Shown: positions 42,851 to 55,370 of the stretch, piece by piece
How positions within the stretch are numbered: the first letter of the stretch is position 1
Layout: each line of letters opens with the position of its first letter
Source: Vibrio lentus
Lineage (GTDB): Bacteria; Pseudomonadota; Gammaproteobacteria; Enterobacterales; Vibrionaceae
NCBI RefSeq assembly: GCF_030409755.1
Contig: NZ_JAUFQE010000002.1
Coordinates: forward strand, 558,001 to 622,000
DNA: 64,000 nucleotides
Direction of reading: 5' to 3'
Notes under the pieces: generated by a model
Database searches by the model: none
Seen by the model: the letters and a program-made list of their open reading frames with translations, nothing else
What the model was told of the DNA's origin: nothing
Translations under genes and position numbers: made by a program

Positions 42851-44443
42851 ATGAATTTAATAGATTTTGCAACATCGCCTTTATCGCTGCTTCCTCCTTT
42901 GGTTGCATTGACTCTTGCTATTGTTACCCGCCGTGTATTGGTTTCTTTGGGTGTCGGTATCGTCATGGGTGCGATTCTACTTGCTGATTATTCAGTTGGT
43001 AACGCAGCTAGCTACGTGTTTACTAAAGCATCTGGTGTTTTCATCGAAGATGGTGGTATCAACACTTGGAACATGAGCATTATCGCATTCCTACTTATCC
43101 TTGGAATGATGACCGCTCTATTAACACTTTCTGGCGGTACTCGCGCATTCGCTGAATGGGCACAGTCTCGTGTGAAGAGCAAACGTGGTTCAAAACTACT
43201 TGCTGCCTTCTTAGGCGTATTCATCTTTGTTGATGATTACTTCAACAGCTTAGCGGTAGGTGCTATCTCTCGTCCTGTAACAGACCGTTTCTATGTATCT
43301 CGCGCTAAGCTAGCTTATATCCTAGATTCTACTGCTGCTCCTATGTGTGTGATCATGCCTGCTTCTAGCTGGGGTGCTTACATCATTACTATTATTGGTG
43401 GCATCTTAGTAACACACGGTGTGACAGAGTATTCTGCACTGGGTGCTTACGTTCGTCTTATCCCAATGAACTTTTACGCTGTATTCGCACTACTTATGGT
43501 ATTTGCGGTAGCGTGGTTTGGTCTAGACGTTGGTAAAATGCGCGAGCATGAGATTGAAGCATCACAAGGCCGTGGCTTTGATGGTGACAACGATCAAAAG
43601 CAAGCTCATGACCTGAACGAAGAGCTAGATATTGAAGAGAGCGAGAACGGTTCTGTTTCTGATCTCGTTATGCCAATCGTATCGCTAATCGTAGCAACAG
43701 TTGCTGCCATGCTTTACACGGGTGGCCAAGCGTTGGCTGCTGACGGTCAAGCTTTCAACCTGCTTGGCGCGTTCGAAAACACAGATGTAGGCAAGTCTCT
43801 TGTTTACGGTGGCGTGTTAGGTCTGCTTGTTGCGTTAGCGACAGTATTCAAGCAAAAGCTACCAATGTCTGATATCGCAAGAACAATGTGGATCGGTGCG
43901 AGCTCAATGTTTGGCGCTATCCTTATCCTTGTGTTTGCATGGACTATCGGTTCTGTTATCGGCGACATGAAAACAGGTTCGTACCTATCATCTCTAGCGA
44001 CTGGCAACATTGATTACCACTGGCTACCGGTTATTTTGTTCCTTCTTGCTGGCCTAATGGCATTCTCGACAGGTACATCTTGGGGTACGTTCGGTATCAT
44101 GCTTCCTATCGCAGGTGACATGGCTGCAGCTTCTGACATCGCGCTGATTCTACCTATGCTAAGTGCGGTTCTGGCTGGTTCAGTATTCGGTGACCACTGT
44201 TCTCCAATCTCTGACACAACGATTCTGTCTTCTACCGGTGCTCGTTGTAACCACATTGACCACGTATCGACTCAGCTTCCTTATGCGCTGTCTGTAGCGT
44301 TTGTATCGTGTATTGGTTTCATCACACTAGGTATGACGTCTTCAATTGGCATCGCGTTTAGTGCTGCGTCTCTAACGTTCGTTGCAGTATGTTTTGCATT
44401 GGCTTACTTCTCTCGTTGCAAAATGGCGACGTGCAAAAGCTAA
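42851..44443 (+). CDS. NhaC-family antiporter, probable lysine transporter (LysW-type)
   Basis: A polytopic membrane protein of 530 residues from the ATG at 42851, with about 11-12 helices and the NhaC-family signatures DDYFNSLAVGAISRPVTDR and GDHCSPISDTTILSS. NhaC members exchange Na+ or H+. The upstream lysine riboswitch indicates that the transport substrate in this cell is lysine; NhaC-type genes behind L boxes were proposed as lysine transporters (lysW) in comparative studies. The loop around residues 225-260 is acidic. A terminator follows at 44471. Confidence 0.88.
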   Translation: MNLIDFATSPLSLLPPLVALTLAIVTRRVLVSLGVGIVMGAILLADYSVGNAASYVFTKASGVFIEDGGINTWNMSIIAFLLILGMMTALLTLSGGTRAFAEWAQSRVKSKRGSKLLAAFLGVFIFVDDYFNSLAVGAISRPVTDRFYVSRAKLAYILDSTAAPMCVIMPASSWGAYIITIIGGILVTHGVTEYSALGAYVRLIPMNFYAVFALLMVFAVAWFGLDVGKMREHEIEASQGRGFDGDNDQKQAHDLNEELDIEESENGSVSDLVMPIVSLIVATVAAMLYTGGQALAADGQAFNLLGAFENTDVGKSLVYGGVLGLLVALATVFKQKLPMSDIARTMWIGASSMFGAILILVFAWTIGSVIGDMKTGSYLSSLATGNIDYHWLPVILFLLAGLMAFSTGTSWGTFGIMLPIAGDMAAASDIALILPMLSAVLAGSVFGDHCSPISDTTILSSTGARCNHIDHVSTQLPYALSVAFVSCIGFITLGMTSSIGIAFSAASLTFVAVCFALAYFSRCKMATCKS

Positions 44444-44470
44444 AAGTGAAAGTTAATCAGTAAAGTATCA

Positions 44471-44494
44471 GGGAGGCATTGGCCTCCCTTTTTT
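44471..44494 (+). terminator. Intrinsic terminator after the NhaC-type gene
   Basis: The stem GGGAGGC / GCCTCCC with loop ATTG is followed by six T's. Confidence 0.9.
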
Positions 44495-44610
44495 GTGCCT
44501 GTTAATTTAATTTTAAATTTCGTGAAAAAAGTTCGAATAAATGGTTGAAAAAGGATGTGACCTTAGTTAGTGTGGAGACAAGACAGCAAACAACCTAAGA
44601 GCTGATAAGT

Positions 44611-44658
44611 ATGCGTAAACTAGTAATGAACATTCATCACCATCATCACCCTATCTAG
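44611..44658 (+). CDS. hisL: his operon leader peptide
   Basis: A 15-residue frame, MRKLVMNIHHHHHPI, has five consecutive histidine codons, the hallmark of the his attenuator. Ribosome stalling at these codons when charged tRNA-His is scarce should prevent the downstream terminator from forming. It begins at an ATG in GATAAGTATG and ends at TAG. Confidence 0.9.
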   Translation: MRKLVMNIHHHHHPI

Positions 44659-44682
44659 TCTTTCGGGGAGATTTACGTATAC

Positions 44683-44766
44683 CCGGGAGCAAGAATTCTC
44701 CCGGAGGTTAAGTCAAAGAATTTAGATTTAAACCCTCGGGACGACAAAGTCTTCCGGGGGTTTTTT
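44683..44766 (+). terminator. his attenuator: hairpin plus intrinsic terminator
   Basis: A hairpin CCGGGAG / CTCCCGG spans 44683-44704. The terminator is AACCCTCGG / CCGGGGGTT (44731-44762) with an inner ACGAC / GTC and a T6 tail. With the five-His leader peptide upstream, this is a classical attenuator before hisG. Confidence 0.88.
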
Positions 44767-44822
44767 AGTTTTAGCGCTTTTAAATAATCAATAAATTCAA
44801 ATATTTGCACAGGGATACAGCA

Positions 44823-45719
44823 ATGCAGACACAACGCCTAAGAATCGCAATTCAAAAGAAAGGTCGCTTAAGTAAAGAGTGCCAAGATCTACTTAAAAAA
44901 TGTGGTGTTAAATTTAACATCATGGGTGAGCGCCTAGTTGTTCATTCACTAAATATGCCAATCGACTTGTTACTGGTTCGTGATGATGACATCCCAGGCC
45001 TTATCATGGATGGTGTCGTTGACCTTGGTTTTATCGGTGAAAATGAACTAGAAGAGGTTCGCCTAGACCGTGTTGCTCTTAAAGAGCCTTCAGAGTTCCG
45101 CACACTGCGTCGTTTAGACTTCGGTGGTTGCCGCCTTTCTATCGCTATCAACAAAGACGAAGAATACAACGGCCCACAAGATCTAGCGGGCAAACGTATT
45201 GCGACCACTTACCCACAACTACTAAAAGCCTACATGGACGAGCAGGGTGTTGAATTCAGCACTTGTATGCTAACAGGCTCGGTTGAAGTGGCTCCTCGCG
45301 CAGGCCTAGCAGACGCTATCGCCGATTTGGTTTCTACAGGTGCGACGCTGGAAGCAAACGGCCTAAAAGAAGCAGAAGCTATCTTCCAATCTAAAGCAAC
45401 ACTGATTCAACGTGTTGGTGAGTTCGACGCTGACAAGACTGCATTGATTGAAAAACTACTGACTCGTATGCAGGGTGTTCAACAAGCAAAAGAGTCGAAG
45501 TACATCATGCTTCACGCTCCAACATCTCAGCTAGAGCAAATCAAAGCACTACTGCCTGGTGCTGAAGATCCAACGGTTCTTCCTCTATCAACAGACAAAG
45601 ACAAAGTTGCCGTTCACCTAGTAAGTACAGAGAACTTGTTCTGGGAAACTATGGAACAATTGAAAGAGTTGGGTGCAAGCTCAATCCTAGTACTACCAAT
45701 CGAAAAAATGATGGGGTAA
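44823..45719 (+). CDS. hisG: ATP phosphoribosyltransferase
   Basis: HisG catalyses the first step of histidine synthesis, PRPP plus ATP, and is feedback-inhibited by histidine. It has 298 residues from the ATG at 44823 (ribosome binding site AGGGA, 7 bases upstream), the long HisG form with a C-terminal regulatory domain. [16 protein letters not shown] at the N-terminus and [16 protein letters not shown] are the substrate-site motifs. It is the first structural gene of the operon, five bases before hisD. Confidence 0.97.
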   Translation: MQTQRLRIAIQKKGRLSKECQDLLKKCGVKFNIMGERLVVHSLNMPIDLLLVRDDDIPGLIMDGVVDLGFIGENELEEVRLDRVALKEPSEFRTLRRLDFGGCRLSIAINKDEEYNGPQDLAGKRIATTYPQLLKAYMDEQGVEFSTCMLTGSVEVAPRAGLADAIADLVSTGATLEANGLKEAEAIFQSKATLIQRVGEFDADKTALIEKLLTRMQGVQQAKESKYIMLHAPTSQLEQIKALLPGAEDPTVLPLSTDKDKVAVHLVSTENLFWETMEQLKELGASSILVLPIEKMMG

Positions 45720-45724
45720 CTGCT

Positions 45725-47038
45725 ATGAGAACCGTTGTTTGGCAATCATTAAGTGAATCACAGCAAGACTCAGTATTAGAGCGCCCAGCGATTGCTGAAG
45801 GTGCGAATATCACAGCAACTGTGTCTGGTGTAATTGCAAAAGTAAGAAATGAAGGCGATGCAGCGCTCAAAGAATTGACCGAAAAGTTTGACGGTGTGAC
45901 ACCGGAATCGATTCGAGTACGTTCTGAAGAGATCGAAGAAGCCTGCGCGCGTTTAACACCAGAGATGAAGCAAGCGCTTGAGCAAGCTTATCGTAATATC
46001 GCTAAGTTCCACGAAGCTCAAAAACCTCAACCAATTAAGGTTGAAACTCAACCAGGTGTGGTTTGTGAGCAAGTGACTCGCGCTATTAATACGGTGGGTT
46101 TGTACATCCCTGGGGGCAGCGCACCACTTCCATCAACGGTTCTTATGTTGGGTGTTCCTGCTCAGATTGCTGGTTGTCGTAAGGTTGTGCTTTGTTCACC
46201 TCCGCCAATTGCAGATGAAATTTTGTATGTCGCTAAACTTTGTAAAATCGATGAGGTTTACAATGTAGGCGGTGGTCAAGCGGTTGCTGCGATGGCGTAC
46301 GGTACAGAGAGCGTTGCTAAAGTTGATAAGATCTTCGGCCCAGGTAACGCTTACGTAACGGAAGCTAAACGCCAAGTAAGTAACGACTTCCGTGGCGCTG
46401 CGATTGATATGCCTGCTGGACCGTCTGAAGTGTTAGTCATTGCCGATGAAACAGCAGATGCAGATTTCATTGCTGCGGATTTGCTGAGCCAAGCGGAACA
46501 CGGTCCTGATTCTCAGGTTGTATTGGTAACACCATCTCCAGTGATTGCCGATCAAGTAACCGATGCGGTGCAGAAACAACTGAAAGAGTTGTCTCGAGCA
46601 ACGATCGCCCAGCAAGCATTGGCATCAAGCCTAATTATCATCGCTGAATCGATCACTCAGGCGATTGCGATTTCGAACTTCTACGGCCCTGAACACTTGA
46701 TTGTTCAAACCAAGAATCCACGTGAACTTCTGCCATTGCTAGACAATGCAGGTTCAATCTTCCTGGGTGATTGGTCTCCTGAATCTGCGGGTGATTACGC
46801 TTCTGGTACAAACCACGTGTTACCGACTTACGGTTACACCAAAACCTATTCAAGCCTAGGTTTGGCGGATTTCTCTAAGCGTATGACGGTACAAGAGTTA
46901 ACAGCTGATGGCTTACAAGGCCTAGCGCCAACGGTAGTCACAATGGCGGAAGCCGAAGGTTTGGACGCACACAAGCGTGCGGTGACTATCCGAGTTGAAA
47001 AATTAAATCGATTTGAAAAGTTAAATAAAGCGAAATAA
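45725..47038 (+). CDS. hisD: Histidinol dehydrogenase
   Basis: HisD oxidises histidinol to histidine in two NAD+-dependent steps. It has 437 residues. The signature [14 protein letters not shown] is near residue 227, and [17 protein letters not shown] and [12 protein letters not shown] precede it. The zinc-binding region [13 protein letters not shown] follows. It is linked closely to hisG and hisC. Confidence 0.97.
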   Translation: MRTVVWQSLSESQQDSVLERPAIAEGANITATVSGVIAKVRNEGDAALKELTEKFDGVTPESIRVRSEEIEEACARLTPEMKQALEQAYRNIAKFHEAQKPQPIKVETQPGVVCEQVTRAINTVGLYIPGGSAPLPSTVLMLGVPAQIAGCRKVVLCSPPPIADEILYVAKLCKIDEVYNVGGGQAVAAMAYGTESVAKVDKIFGPGNAYVTEAKRQVSNDFRGAAIDMPAGPSEVLVIADETADADFIAADLLSQAEHGPDSQVVLVTPSPVIADQVTDAVQKQLKELSRATIAQQALASSLIIIAESITQAIAISNFYGPEHLIVQTKNPRELLPLLDNAGSIFLGDWSPESAGDYASGTNHVLPTYGYTKTYSSLGLADFSKRMTVQELTADGLQGLAPTVVTMAEAEGLDAHKRAVTIRVEKLNRFEKLNKAK

Positions 47039-47044
47039 GGGTAG

Positions 47045-48088
<1,044 letters not shown>

Positions 48089-48219
48089 CGAACGGTTTAT
48101 CAGTAATAACATTTGTCAGTCTTGAGTTGATTAATAACCAGCTGGCAAATGAAACCATTATTTGGGTTAGCGTTTGATTTTTGCTAGGCCACCAGATTTA
48201 AAATTAAAAGGAAGTTCAA

Positions 48220-49308
48220 GTGAGTAAACAACAGAAAATACTTTTTATAGACCGTGATGGCACCTTAATTGTTGAGCCGCCAGTCGACTTTCAAGTAGAC
48301 CGTTTAGACAAGCTAAAATTCGAACCGTTAGTGATTCCTAGCCTACTTGCACTACAAGATGCAGGTTATCGCTTAGTGATGGTCACTAACCAAGATGGTC
48401 TAGGCACAGATAGCTACCCGCAAGAAGAGTTCGATGCTCCGCACAACATGATGATGGAGTTCTTTGAATCTCAGGGCGTTCAGTTTGATGATGTTCTAAT
48501 CTGCCCTCACTTTGATGAAGACAACTGTTCTTGCCGCAAACCAAAGCTAGGAATGGTTAAAGAATACCTTCAAGGCGGTAAAGTCGACTTCCAAAAGTCA
48601 GTCGTGATTGGCGATCGAATGACGGATCTTCAACTTGCTGAGAACATGGCAATTCGTGGTATCCAATATGGACCAGATGCGCAAACGGAAGGCACACTTA
48701 ACTGGCCACAGATCGTTAAAGATCTAACGGTTAATGCTCGTGTTGCTGAAGTAGTTCGTACCACTAAAGAAACGGATATCAAGGTAGCCGTAAACCTTGA
48801 TGAAACCGGTGGCAACAAGATCGATACTGGCATGGGTTTCTTCGACCACATGCTTGATCAAATCGCGACACACGGCGGTTTCCAAATGAACCTGACTGTG
48901 AAGGGCGATCTACACATTGATGATCACCACACAGTAGAAGACACGGCGCTTGCGTTAGGCCAAGCACTGAAAGATGCGCTAGGTGACAAACGTGGTATTG
49001 GCCGTTTTGGTTTCAGCTTGCCAATGGATGAGTGTTTAGCTCAGTGTGCGCTAGACCTTTCTGGTCGTCCATACCTGAAGTTCGATGCTAAGTTCAGCCG
49101 CGAACAAGTGGGTGATCTTTCGACTGAGATGGTGGTTCACTTCTTCCGTTCTCTAACCGACACGCTGGCTTGTACGCTACACCTTTCTTCTACTGGCAAT
49201 AATGATCACCACATCATTGAGAGCTTGTTTAAAGCGTTTGGTCGTACTCTTCGCCAAGCAATTAAAGTTGAAGGTAACGAGTTACCAAGCAGCAAAGGCG
49301 TCCTGTAA
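48220..49308 (+). CDS. hisB: Bifunctional histidinol-phosphatase / imidazoleglycerol-phosphate dehydratase
   Basis: HisB carries two steps of the pathway in one chain of 362 residues. The N-terminal HAD phosphatase has its catalytic aspartates D11 and D13 (IDRDGT) and a Cys/His zinc loop ([13 protein letters not shown]). The C-terminal dehydratase starts near residue 170, with metal-binding histidines in [14 protein letters not shown] and [15 protein letters not shown]. It starts with GTG preceded by AAAGGAAG. Confidence 0.96.
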   Translation: MSKQQKILFIDRDGTLIVEPPVDFQVDRLDKLKFEPLVIPSLLALQDAGYRLVMVTNQDGLGTDSYPQEEFDAPHNMMMEFFESQGVQFDDVLICPHFDEDNCSCRKPKLGMVKEYLQGGKVDFQKSVVIGDRMTDLQLAENMAIRGIQYGPDAQTEGTLNWPQIVKDLTVNARVAEVVRTTKETDIKVAVNLDETGGNKIDTGMGFFDHMLDQIATHGGFQMNLTVKGDLHIDDHHTVEDTALALGQALKDALGDKRGIGRFGFSLPMDECLAQCALDLSGRPYLKFDAKFSREQVGDLSTEMVVHFFRSLTDTLACTLHLSSTGNNDHHIIESLFKAFGRTLRQAIKVEGNELPSSKGVL

Positions 49309-49332
49309 GGCTTACGTTATCAAGGAAAGACA

Positions 49333-49947
49333 ATGAAAGATCAGAAAGTAGTCATCATTGATACCGGTTGTGCCAACGTTTCATCGGTGAAATTTGCGGT
49401 TGAACGTCTGGGTTATGCGGTTGAGATTTCAAAAGAGCCAGAAGTGGTTCTAGCTGCCGACAAGCTATTCCTACCGGGTGTAGGCACAGCAAGTGAGGCA
49501 ATGAAGAACTTGCAAGAGCGCGACCTTGTTTCTCTTGTGAAGCAAGTAGAGAAGCCTCTGCTGGGTATTTGTTTAGGCATGCAACTGTTAGGCAAGCTGT
49601 CTCAAGAGAAAGGCCAAAAGGCTGACGCGTTAGTTGAATGTTTAGGCTTGTGTGATGGTGAAGTTCGTTTACTTGAAACGGGTGATTTACCGCTACCACA
49701 CATGGGTTGGAACACAGTTACCGCGACACCTAACCACCCTTTATTCAAAGACATTGAAGAAGGCGAGTACTTCTACTTTGTACACAGCTTCGCAATGCCG
49801 GTGGGTGATTACACTATCGCACAATGTGATTACGGTAATCCGTTCACAGCGGCGGTGCAAAGTGGCAACTATTATGGTGTTCAGTTCCACCCAGAGCGTT
49901 CGTCAAAAGCTGGCTCTAAGCTGATTCAGAACTTCTTGGAATTGTAA
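49333..49947 (+). CDS. hisH: HisH, glutaminase subunit of imidazole glycerol phosphate synthase
   Basis: HisH is the class I glutamine amidotransferase subunit that feeds ammonia to HisF. It has 204 residues. The catalytic cysteine is C80 in [11 protein letters not shown]. The catalytic His and Glu lie in [11 protein letters not shown] near residue 190. It is followed by hisA after 43 bases. Confidence 0.96.
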   Translation: MKDQKVVIIDTGCANVSSVKFAVERLGYAVEISKEPEVVLAADKLFLPGVGTASEAMKNLQERDLVSLVKQVEKPLLGICLGMQLLGKLSQEKGQKADALVECLGLCDGEVRLLETGDLPLPHMGWNTVTATPNHPLFKDIEEGEYFYFVHSFAMPVGDYTIAQCDYGNPFTAAVQSGNYYGVQFHPERSSKAGSKLIQNFLEL

Positions 49948-49990
49948 TAAGGATTTGGCAGCGGCTAACGTTGCCCTATAAGGAATGTAA

Positions 49991-51479
<1,489 letters not shown>

Positions 51480-51483
<4 letters not shown>

Positions 51484-52130
51484 GTTTTGAACCCGTAAGC
51501 TTATCAAAAACAGAAGTAGGCGCATTGTCAGAGCGTATTGATTGGGAAAAAGTGGGTGGCTTGGTGCCAGCTATTGTTCAGGATTACCAATCTAGCCAAG
51601 TGCTGATGATGGGATACATGAACCCAGCAGCACTCGAGAAAACAGGCGAAACTGGCCAAGTGACGTTTTTCTCTCGCACTAAAGAGCGTCTTTGGACGAA
51701 AGGTGAAACGTCGGGCAACGTATTGCAACTGCAAAACATTGCCTTGGACTGTGACAGCGACACCTTACTGGTTAAAGTTAATCCCATTGGCCCAACATGC
51801 CACACTGGTACAACAACGTGCTGGGACGGAGACAAACAACAAGAGTCTCAGATGGTGTGGCTTCATCAGCTTGAGCAGCTACTGGCTGCCCGCAAGGACG
51901 CCGATCCTGAATCTTCTTATACTGCCAGCCTATATGCCCGTGGCACCAAGCGTATTTCGCAAAAAGTGGGCGAAGAAGGCGTTGAAGTCGCGCTTGCGGC
52001 GACGTCGGGCGATAAGGCGGAGTTAGTGTGCGAATCTGCGGATTTGATTTATCACTTGATGGTTCTTTTACAAGACCAAGGCCTATCGATGAACGACGTG
52101 GTGAACAAACTAAAAGAGCGCCATAAGTAA
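51480..52130 (+). CDS. hisI: Bifunctional phosphoribosyl-AMP cyclohydrolase / phosphoribosyl-ATP pyrophosphatase
   Basis: This fused HisIE enzyme covers steps two and three of the pathway, 216 residues. The cyclohydrolase domain (about 1-115) contains [24 protein letters not shown] and [11 protein letters not shown] with metal cysteines. The pyrophosphatase domain (about 120-210) shows [28 protein letters not shown] and [13 protein letters not shown]. It is the last gene of the operon and ends in a strong terminator. Confidence 0.96.
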
Positions 52131-52168
52131 GCTCTCTTTAGATTAATAGAACCACGTAAAAGACAGAT

Positions 52169-52207
52169 AAAAGCCCCGTAAACAACCATGTTTACGGGGC
52201 TTTTTTA
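52169..52207 (+). terminator. Intrinsic terminator of the his operon
   Basis: A long stem AAAGCCCCGTAAAC / GTTTACGGGGCTTT with a six-base loop is followed by T's. Confidence 0.92.
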
Positions 52208-52246
52208 GCGTTCAATTCTTGAGTACATCTCTTCACCTTTAGGCGC

Positions 52247-52285
52247 TGTCATTCCGAGGAGCCCAAGCGACATCAGGAATCTCTT
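52247..52285. repeat. Possible remnant of a dispersed bacterial repeat
   Basis: The stretch starts CTGTCATTCCGAGGAGC and ends ATCAGGAATCTC, a pattern that resembles widespread intergenic repeats of the TGTCATTCC...GGAATC type. It is short, and I cannot show copies elsewhere in this window. Confidence 0.35.
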
Positions 52286-52314
52286 CTCTTAATCTGACTT
52301 CCTAGATGTACGAG

Positions 52315-52827
52315 TTACCCGCAGCACTTTTTATATTTCTTACCACTGCCACAAATGCATGGGTCGTTGCGGCCGATCTTAAAGCTCTCAACGGTTTGGT
52401 TTAAGCGAGGATCGATTTCTGGCTGTGTAGCTTCTTCTTGTTCCGGGAAGGTGCCATCAATGTAATACCAAAGACCGTCTTCATGAACGAAGCGCGAGCG
52501 CTCTTGCATACAGTATTGTTCGCCTTCTTCATTGAAGTAAGCTTTAAACTCAACAAAGCCTTCGTTCTCGTGTGAGCCTATTGTTGTATCTATAACTTCT
52601 AGACCTGCCCAATCACTATCGATAGATTCGGCAATACCTTCTCTCTGCGCTTCTGCATTGCAGCTTGGATGATAAGTAGCAACCACATAATCCACCAAAC
52701 CAAGTACATGCGCAGAATAACGTGAGCGCATCAATTGCTCGGGTGTTTCAACGGCACTGTGGTTAAGGTGTGCTGATTCACAGCATTGTTGGTAAGTATT
52801 TTTGCTACCGCATGGGCATGAAGACAT
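52315..52827 (-). CDS. YchJ-family protein with two SEC-C motifs
   Basis: A 170-residue protein from the ATG at 52827 (ribosome binding site AGGA, eight bases upstream). SEC-C zinc motifs stand at both ends: [13 protein letters not shown] (residues 4-16) and [13 protein letters not shown] at the C-terminus. Between them lies the YchJ-type NTF2-like domain with [12 protein letters not shown] and [17 protein letters not shown] motifs bind zinc and often contact SecB or other partners. The cellular role is not known. Confidence 0.85.
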   Translation of the reverse strand: MSSCPCGSKNTYQQCCESAHLNHSAVETPEQLMRSRYSAHVLGLVDYVVATYHPSCNAEAQREGIAESIDSDWAGLEVIDTTIGSHENEGFVEFKAYFNEEGEQYCMQERSRFVHEDGLWYYIDGTFPEQEEATQPEIDPRLNQTVESFKIGRNDPCICGSGKKYKKCCG

Positions 52828-52839
52828 AGTCAAATCCTG

Positions 52840-52866
52840 TAAAAATGGCCTCTATTAAGAGGCCAT
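52840..52866 (-). terminator. Terminator of the EAL-HDOD gene
   Basis: ATGGCCTCT / GAGGCCAT forms a stem with a T-run on the minus strand. It separates the EAL-HDOD gene from the YchJ-type gene. Confidence 0.8.
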
Positions 52867-52945
52867 AAATGAATGCGTGGGAGTTTACCAAGAAACGATC
52901 GCTCACCAAAGCTTAGTTTCCATTGGTACAGTTATGTGAAGTGGA

Positions 52946-54163
52946 CTATTTCAACGAAGGTGATAACAGCTCTTGAGCCCAAGTCGTCGCTTCGTCATAA
53001 GCTTGCCCGAGTTCGGCCTCGCTTAACTTGAGTAGTTTACGAATGCGCGTTGCTTCATCCCATCGAGCTTGCTCATAAGCGATAACCATCGCCAAGATCG
53101 CACCCAGCACACCTTTGCGTTGTATCAGAGCTTGCTTAATCTCTTCATCAATTGGCACTGAGTCCAGCACTTGCTTTAACGGTTGGTCAAACAGAGAATC
53201 GAGTAGAGAGAACATACCGGTCAAAAAGGCTTGTCCGGGTTCAACTTTCACATTCATCTTCTCGACTAACAGTTCACACTCACGTGCACGTAATACCGCT
53301 AAACCATAGAGTGAATCTGGCTTGTCTTCTTTCGCGGATGCAATCGCCACAAGTGAAACGAACTTGCGTAGTTTTTGTTCGCCAAGGAAGATTAGCGCTT
53401 GGCGAAACGAACGAATGGTTGTTGCTGAGCCGCCTGCAGAGTTCACATAGGCAAGTAACTTGTAAGACAGCGTGACGTCTAATGTGATCAGACGTTCAAC
53501 TTCACCGAAGTCGATAGGGTCGTTAGCGATCTCTTTCAACAGCTGAACAATCGTCAAAAACGCAGGGTTGAGAGCACGAGTTTGGATCATTTCCGGCTTA
53601 CTGAAGAAATAACCTTGGAAGTAGGTGAAGCCTGCTTGGTTTGCTTCTTGATATTCGTCGTAAGTCTCGACTTTTTCAGCGAGGAACTTAATGTCTAACC
53701 CTTTGAGAGAGTTCATGAACATCGAAGCTTTCGCAATTGAGATCAAACGGATATCAAACTTGATAATTGAAACGTACGGTAAGAAGCGCTTCCACGCTTT
53801 GCTTGGCACAAAGTCGTCCAATGCGATGGTATAACCTGCATCATAGATGGCTTTGATTGCTTCAAGTAGTTCGTCGGTTGGTTCGCAGTCTTCAAGAACC
53901 TCAACAACGAGGCTTTCTTTTGGAAACAGCGTCGGGACCAAGTTAATCAGACTTGTATAAGGAAAGTTAACGAACCCCAGCTTATCACCCAACGTATTAT
54001 AGTGAGTTGATAAAAAGTGGTCGGAAAGCAAACGGCTAGTAGCGAGCTCCGGCTCTACTTCAGGGAAAGTGTTCTTAGGACCGTCCCTGAATAGCAACTC
54101 GTAACCTATGGTTTTCTTGTCTGTATCGAGTATTGGTTGACGCGCTACGTATGAATATTTCAA
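52946..54163 (-). CDS. EAL-HDOD (YuxH-type) signalling protein
   Basis: A 405-residue protein with an N-terminal EAL-like domain (about 1-205) and a C-terminal HDOD domain (about 210-400). The EAL signature is replaced by ELL (YELLFRDG), and the loop-6 DDFGTG is DDFVPS. The Glu, Asp and Lys residues of VEVLED, ALDDF, IKFD and AEKVE are retained. YuxH-type proteins are usually poor or inactive phosphodiesterases that may bind c-di-GMP or act by protein contacts. It is monocistronic, with its own terminator. Confidence 0.88.
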   Translation of the reverse strand: MKYSYVARQPILDTDKKTIGYELLFRDGPKNTFPEVEPELATSRLLSDHFLSTHYNTLGDKLGFVNFPYTSLINLVPTLFPKESLVVEVLEDCEPTDELLEAIKAIYDAGYTIALDDFVPSKAWKRFLPYVSIIKFDIRLISIAKASMFMNSLKGLDIKFLAEKVETYDEYQEANQAGFTYFQGYFFSKPEMIQTRALNPAFLTIVQLLKEIANDPIDFGEVERLITLDVTLSYKLLAYVNSAGGSATTIRSFRQALIFLGEQKLRKFVSLVAIASAKEDKPDSLYGLAVLRARECELLVEKMNVKVEPGQAFLTGMFSLLDSLFDQPLKQVLDSVPIDEEIKQALIQRKGVLGAILAMVIAYEQARWDEATRIRKLLKLSEAELGQAYDEATTWAQELLSPSLK

Positions 54164-54274
54164 CTTGGTACTGTGTTCGGTTTATTTCTGATAGAGAGAT
54201 AATAGCTAATTCAGTGGAAATTACCATACACAATCTAAGAAAGTCTGACCGACAATAATAATCAAAGTGAAAGT

Positions 54275-55021
54275 TTAAGACGGATGTTGAAAGCTATTGC
54301 TAAACTCTCGATTCTGTAGTTCAAAACTTTGCGGAGTGAACACCAGCACTGAACCTTGAGTATACCAATCACCCAATACGACACGGGTTTTACTGCAATT
54401 ATTAGCATCAAAGGTGTGGATGTCAGGGCGATGAGTATGTCCGTGAATCATCAGATCGACGTTGTTTCGCGCCATCACATCTTCGACTTCTTGTTGTGTC
54501 ACATCCATGATGTCGAGAGATTTAGTTTGCTTGTCATCTTTGATATCAGATTGAACCTTAGAGACAATTTTCTTCTTGATGAAAAATGGAATTCTGTTGA
54601 AGACCCATTGCAGCCATGGTTGATGCACTTTTTCGCGGAAGGCGAGATATTTTACATCTTCGGTACATAGGGTATCACCATGCAGTACGACCGCTTTTTG
54701 TCCGTAAATATCAATCGTTGATACTTCGTCAAGAAGTTGCACGCCAGTTTGTTTGGCAAATTTCTTACCGACTAGGAAGTCACGGTTACCTTGTGTGAAG
54801 TAGCAAGGCACGCCAGTTTTCACCAAATCAATAAACGCTTGGCGAATAGAGGTCGCAAACTCACTTTTGTCGTCGTCACCAATCCAGAATTCGAAAAGGT
54901 CACCTAATACATAGAGTGCATCCGCTTCTACCGCTTCGTTCTTCATGAAAGTGAGGAAGCAGTCGGTGATGTCTTGTCGTGACGGAGCAAGGTGCAGGTC
55001 TGATATAAAATATGTTTTCAT
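54275..55021 (-). CDS. lpxH: UDP-2,3-diacylglucosamine pyrophosphatase
   Basis: LpxH makes lipid X, the fourth step of lipid A synthesis. It has 248 residues. The metallophosphatase motifs are ISDLHL (residues 6-11), [12 protein letters not shown] (about 41-52), GNRDF, HGDTLC and HGHTHRP (about 196-202). The start codon is preceded by the T-run of a terminator-like hairpin rather than a clear ribosome binding site. In E. coli lpxH follows ppiB; here a MITE-like element lies between them. Confidence 0.95.
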   Translation of the reverse strand: MKTYFISDLHLAPSRQDITDCFLTFMKNEAVEADALYVLGDLFEFWIGDDDKSEFATSIRQAFIDLVKTGVPCYFTQGNRDFLVGKKFAKQTGVQLLDEVSTIDIYGQKAVVLHGDTLCTEDVKYLAFREKVHQPWLQWVFNRIPFFIKKKIVSKVQSDIKDDKQTKSLDIMDVTQQEVEDVMARNNVDLMIHGHTHRPDIHTFDANNCSKTRVVLGDWYTQGSVLVFTPQSFELQNREFSNSFQHPS

Positions 55022-55027
55022 AGGTCT

Positions 55028-55051
55028 AAAAAAAGGGAGCGATTCGCTCCC
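55028..55051 (-). terminator. Intrinsic terminator immediately before lpxH
   Basis: On the minus strand GGGAGCG / CGCTCCC with loop AAT is followed by seven T's, ending seven bases before the lpxH ATG. It looks like the ppiB terminator or an attenuator of lpxH. Confidence 0.85.
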
Positions 55052-55088
55052 TATATCCTGATTTTATCGGCTCATCAATTATTAATAC

Positions 55089-55355
55089 TAGGGCGTGTTG
55101 ACCTTTGGCGGTTAAATTTTGTTCGAGATAAAAGCGTTTTAATCGAGGCGAGGGATAGGAAGCCTAGTCATTCTAAGCAAATTTCCCTCAACAAAGAGTA
55201 AAACGCTTTTAGCCGAACCCTTTGGGCAGCGTTTGCTGGTTATTTCTACTGCGTTATCGGCTTCTTATGTAGGCTAGCTACACACAAAGCCTCTGCCTTG
55301 TATAAATCCCCAGCAACTCGCTGCAAAAATCAGCTCAAAAGGTCAATACGCCCTA
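55089..55355. mobile_element. MITE-like non-autonomous element between ppiB and lpxH
   Basis: Terminal inverted repeats TAGGGCGTGTTGACCTTT (from 55089) and AAAGGTCAATACGCCCTA (to 55355) differ at one base. The outermost TA on each side fits a TA target duplication of the IS630/Tc1 type. Inside are further inverted pairs, AAAAGCGTTTT / AAAACGCTTTT, GAGGGA / TCCCTC and AGGCT / AGCCT. It is 267 bases long with no open frame. It resembles, from memory, intergenic repeats seen in many copies in Vibrio genomes. Confidence 0.75.
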
Positions 55356-55370
55356 ATCGAAAGCAAGTGA

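Noticed and set aside
44635-44649. Five His codons as a cloning-tag artefact
   Set aside because: The codons lie in a natural leader peptide directly before the hisG attenuator, which fully explains them.
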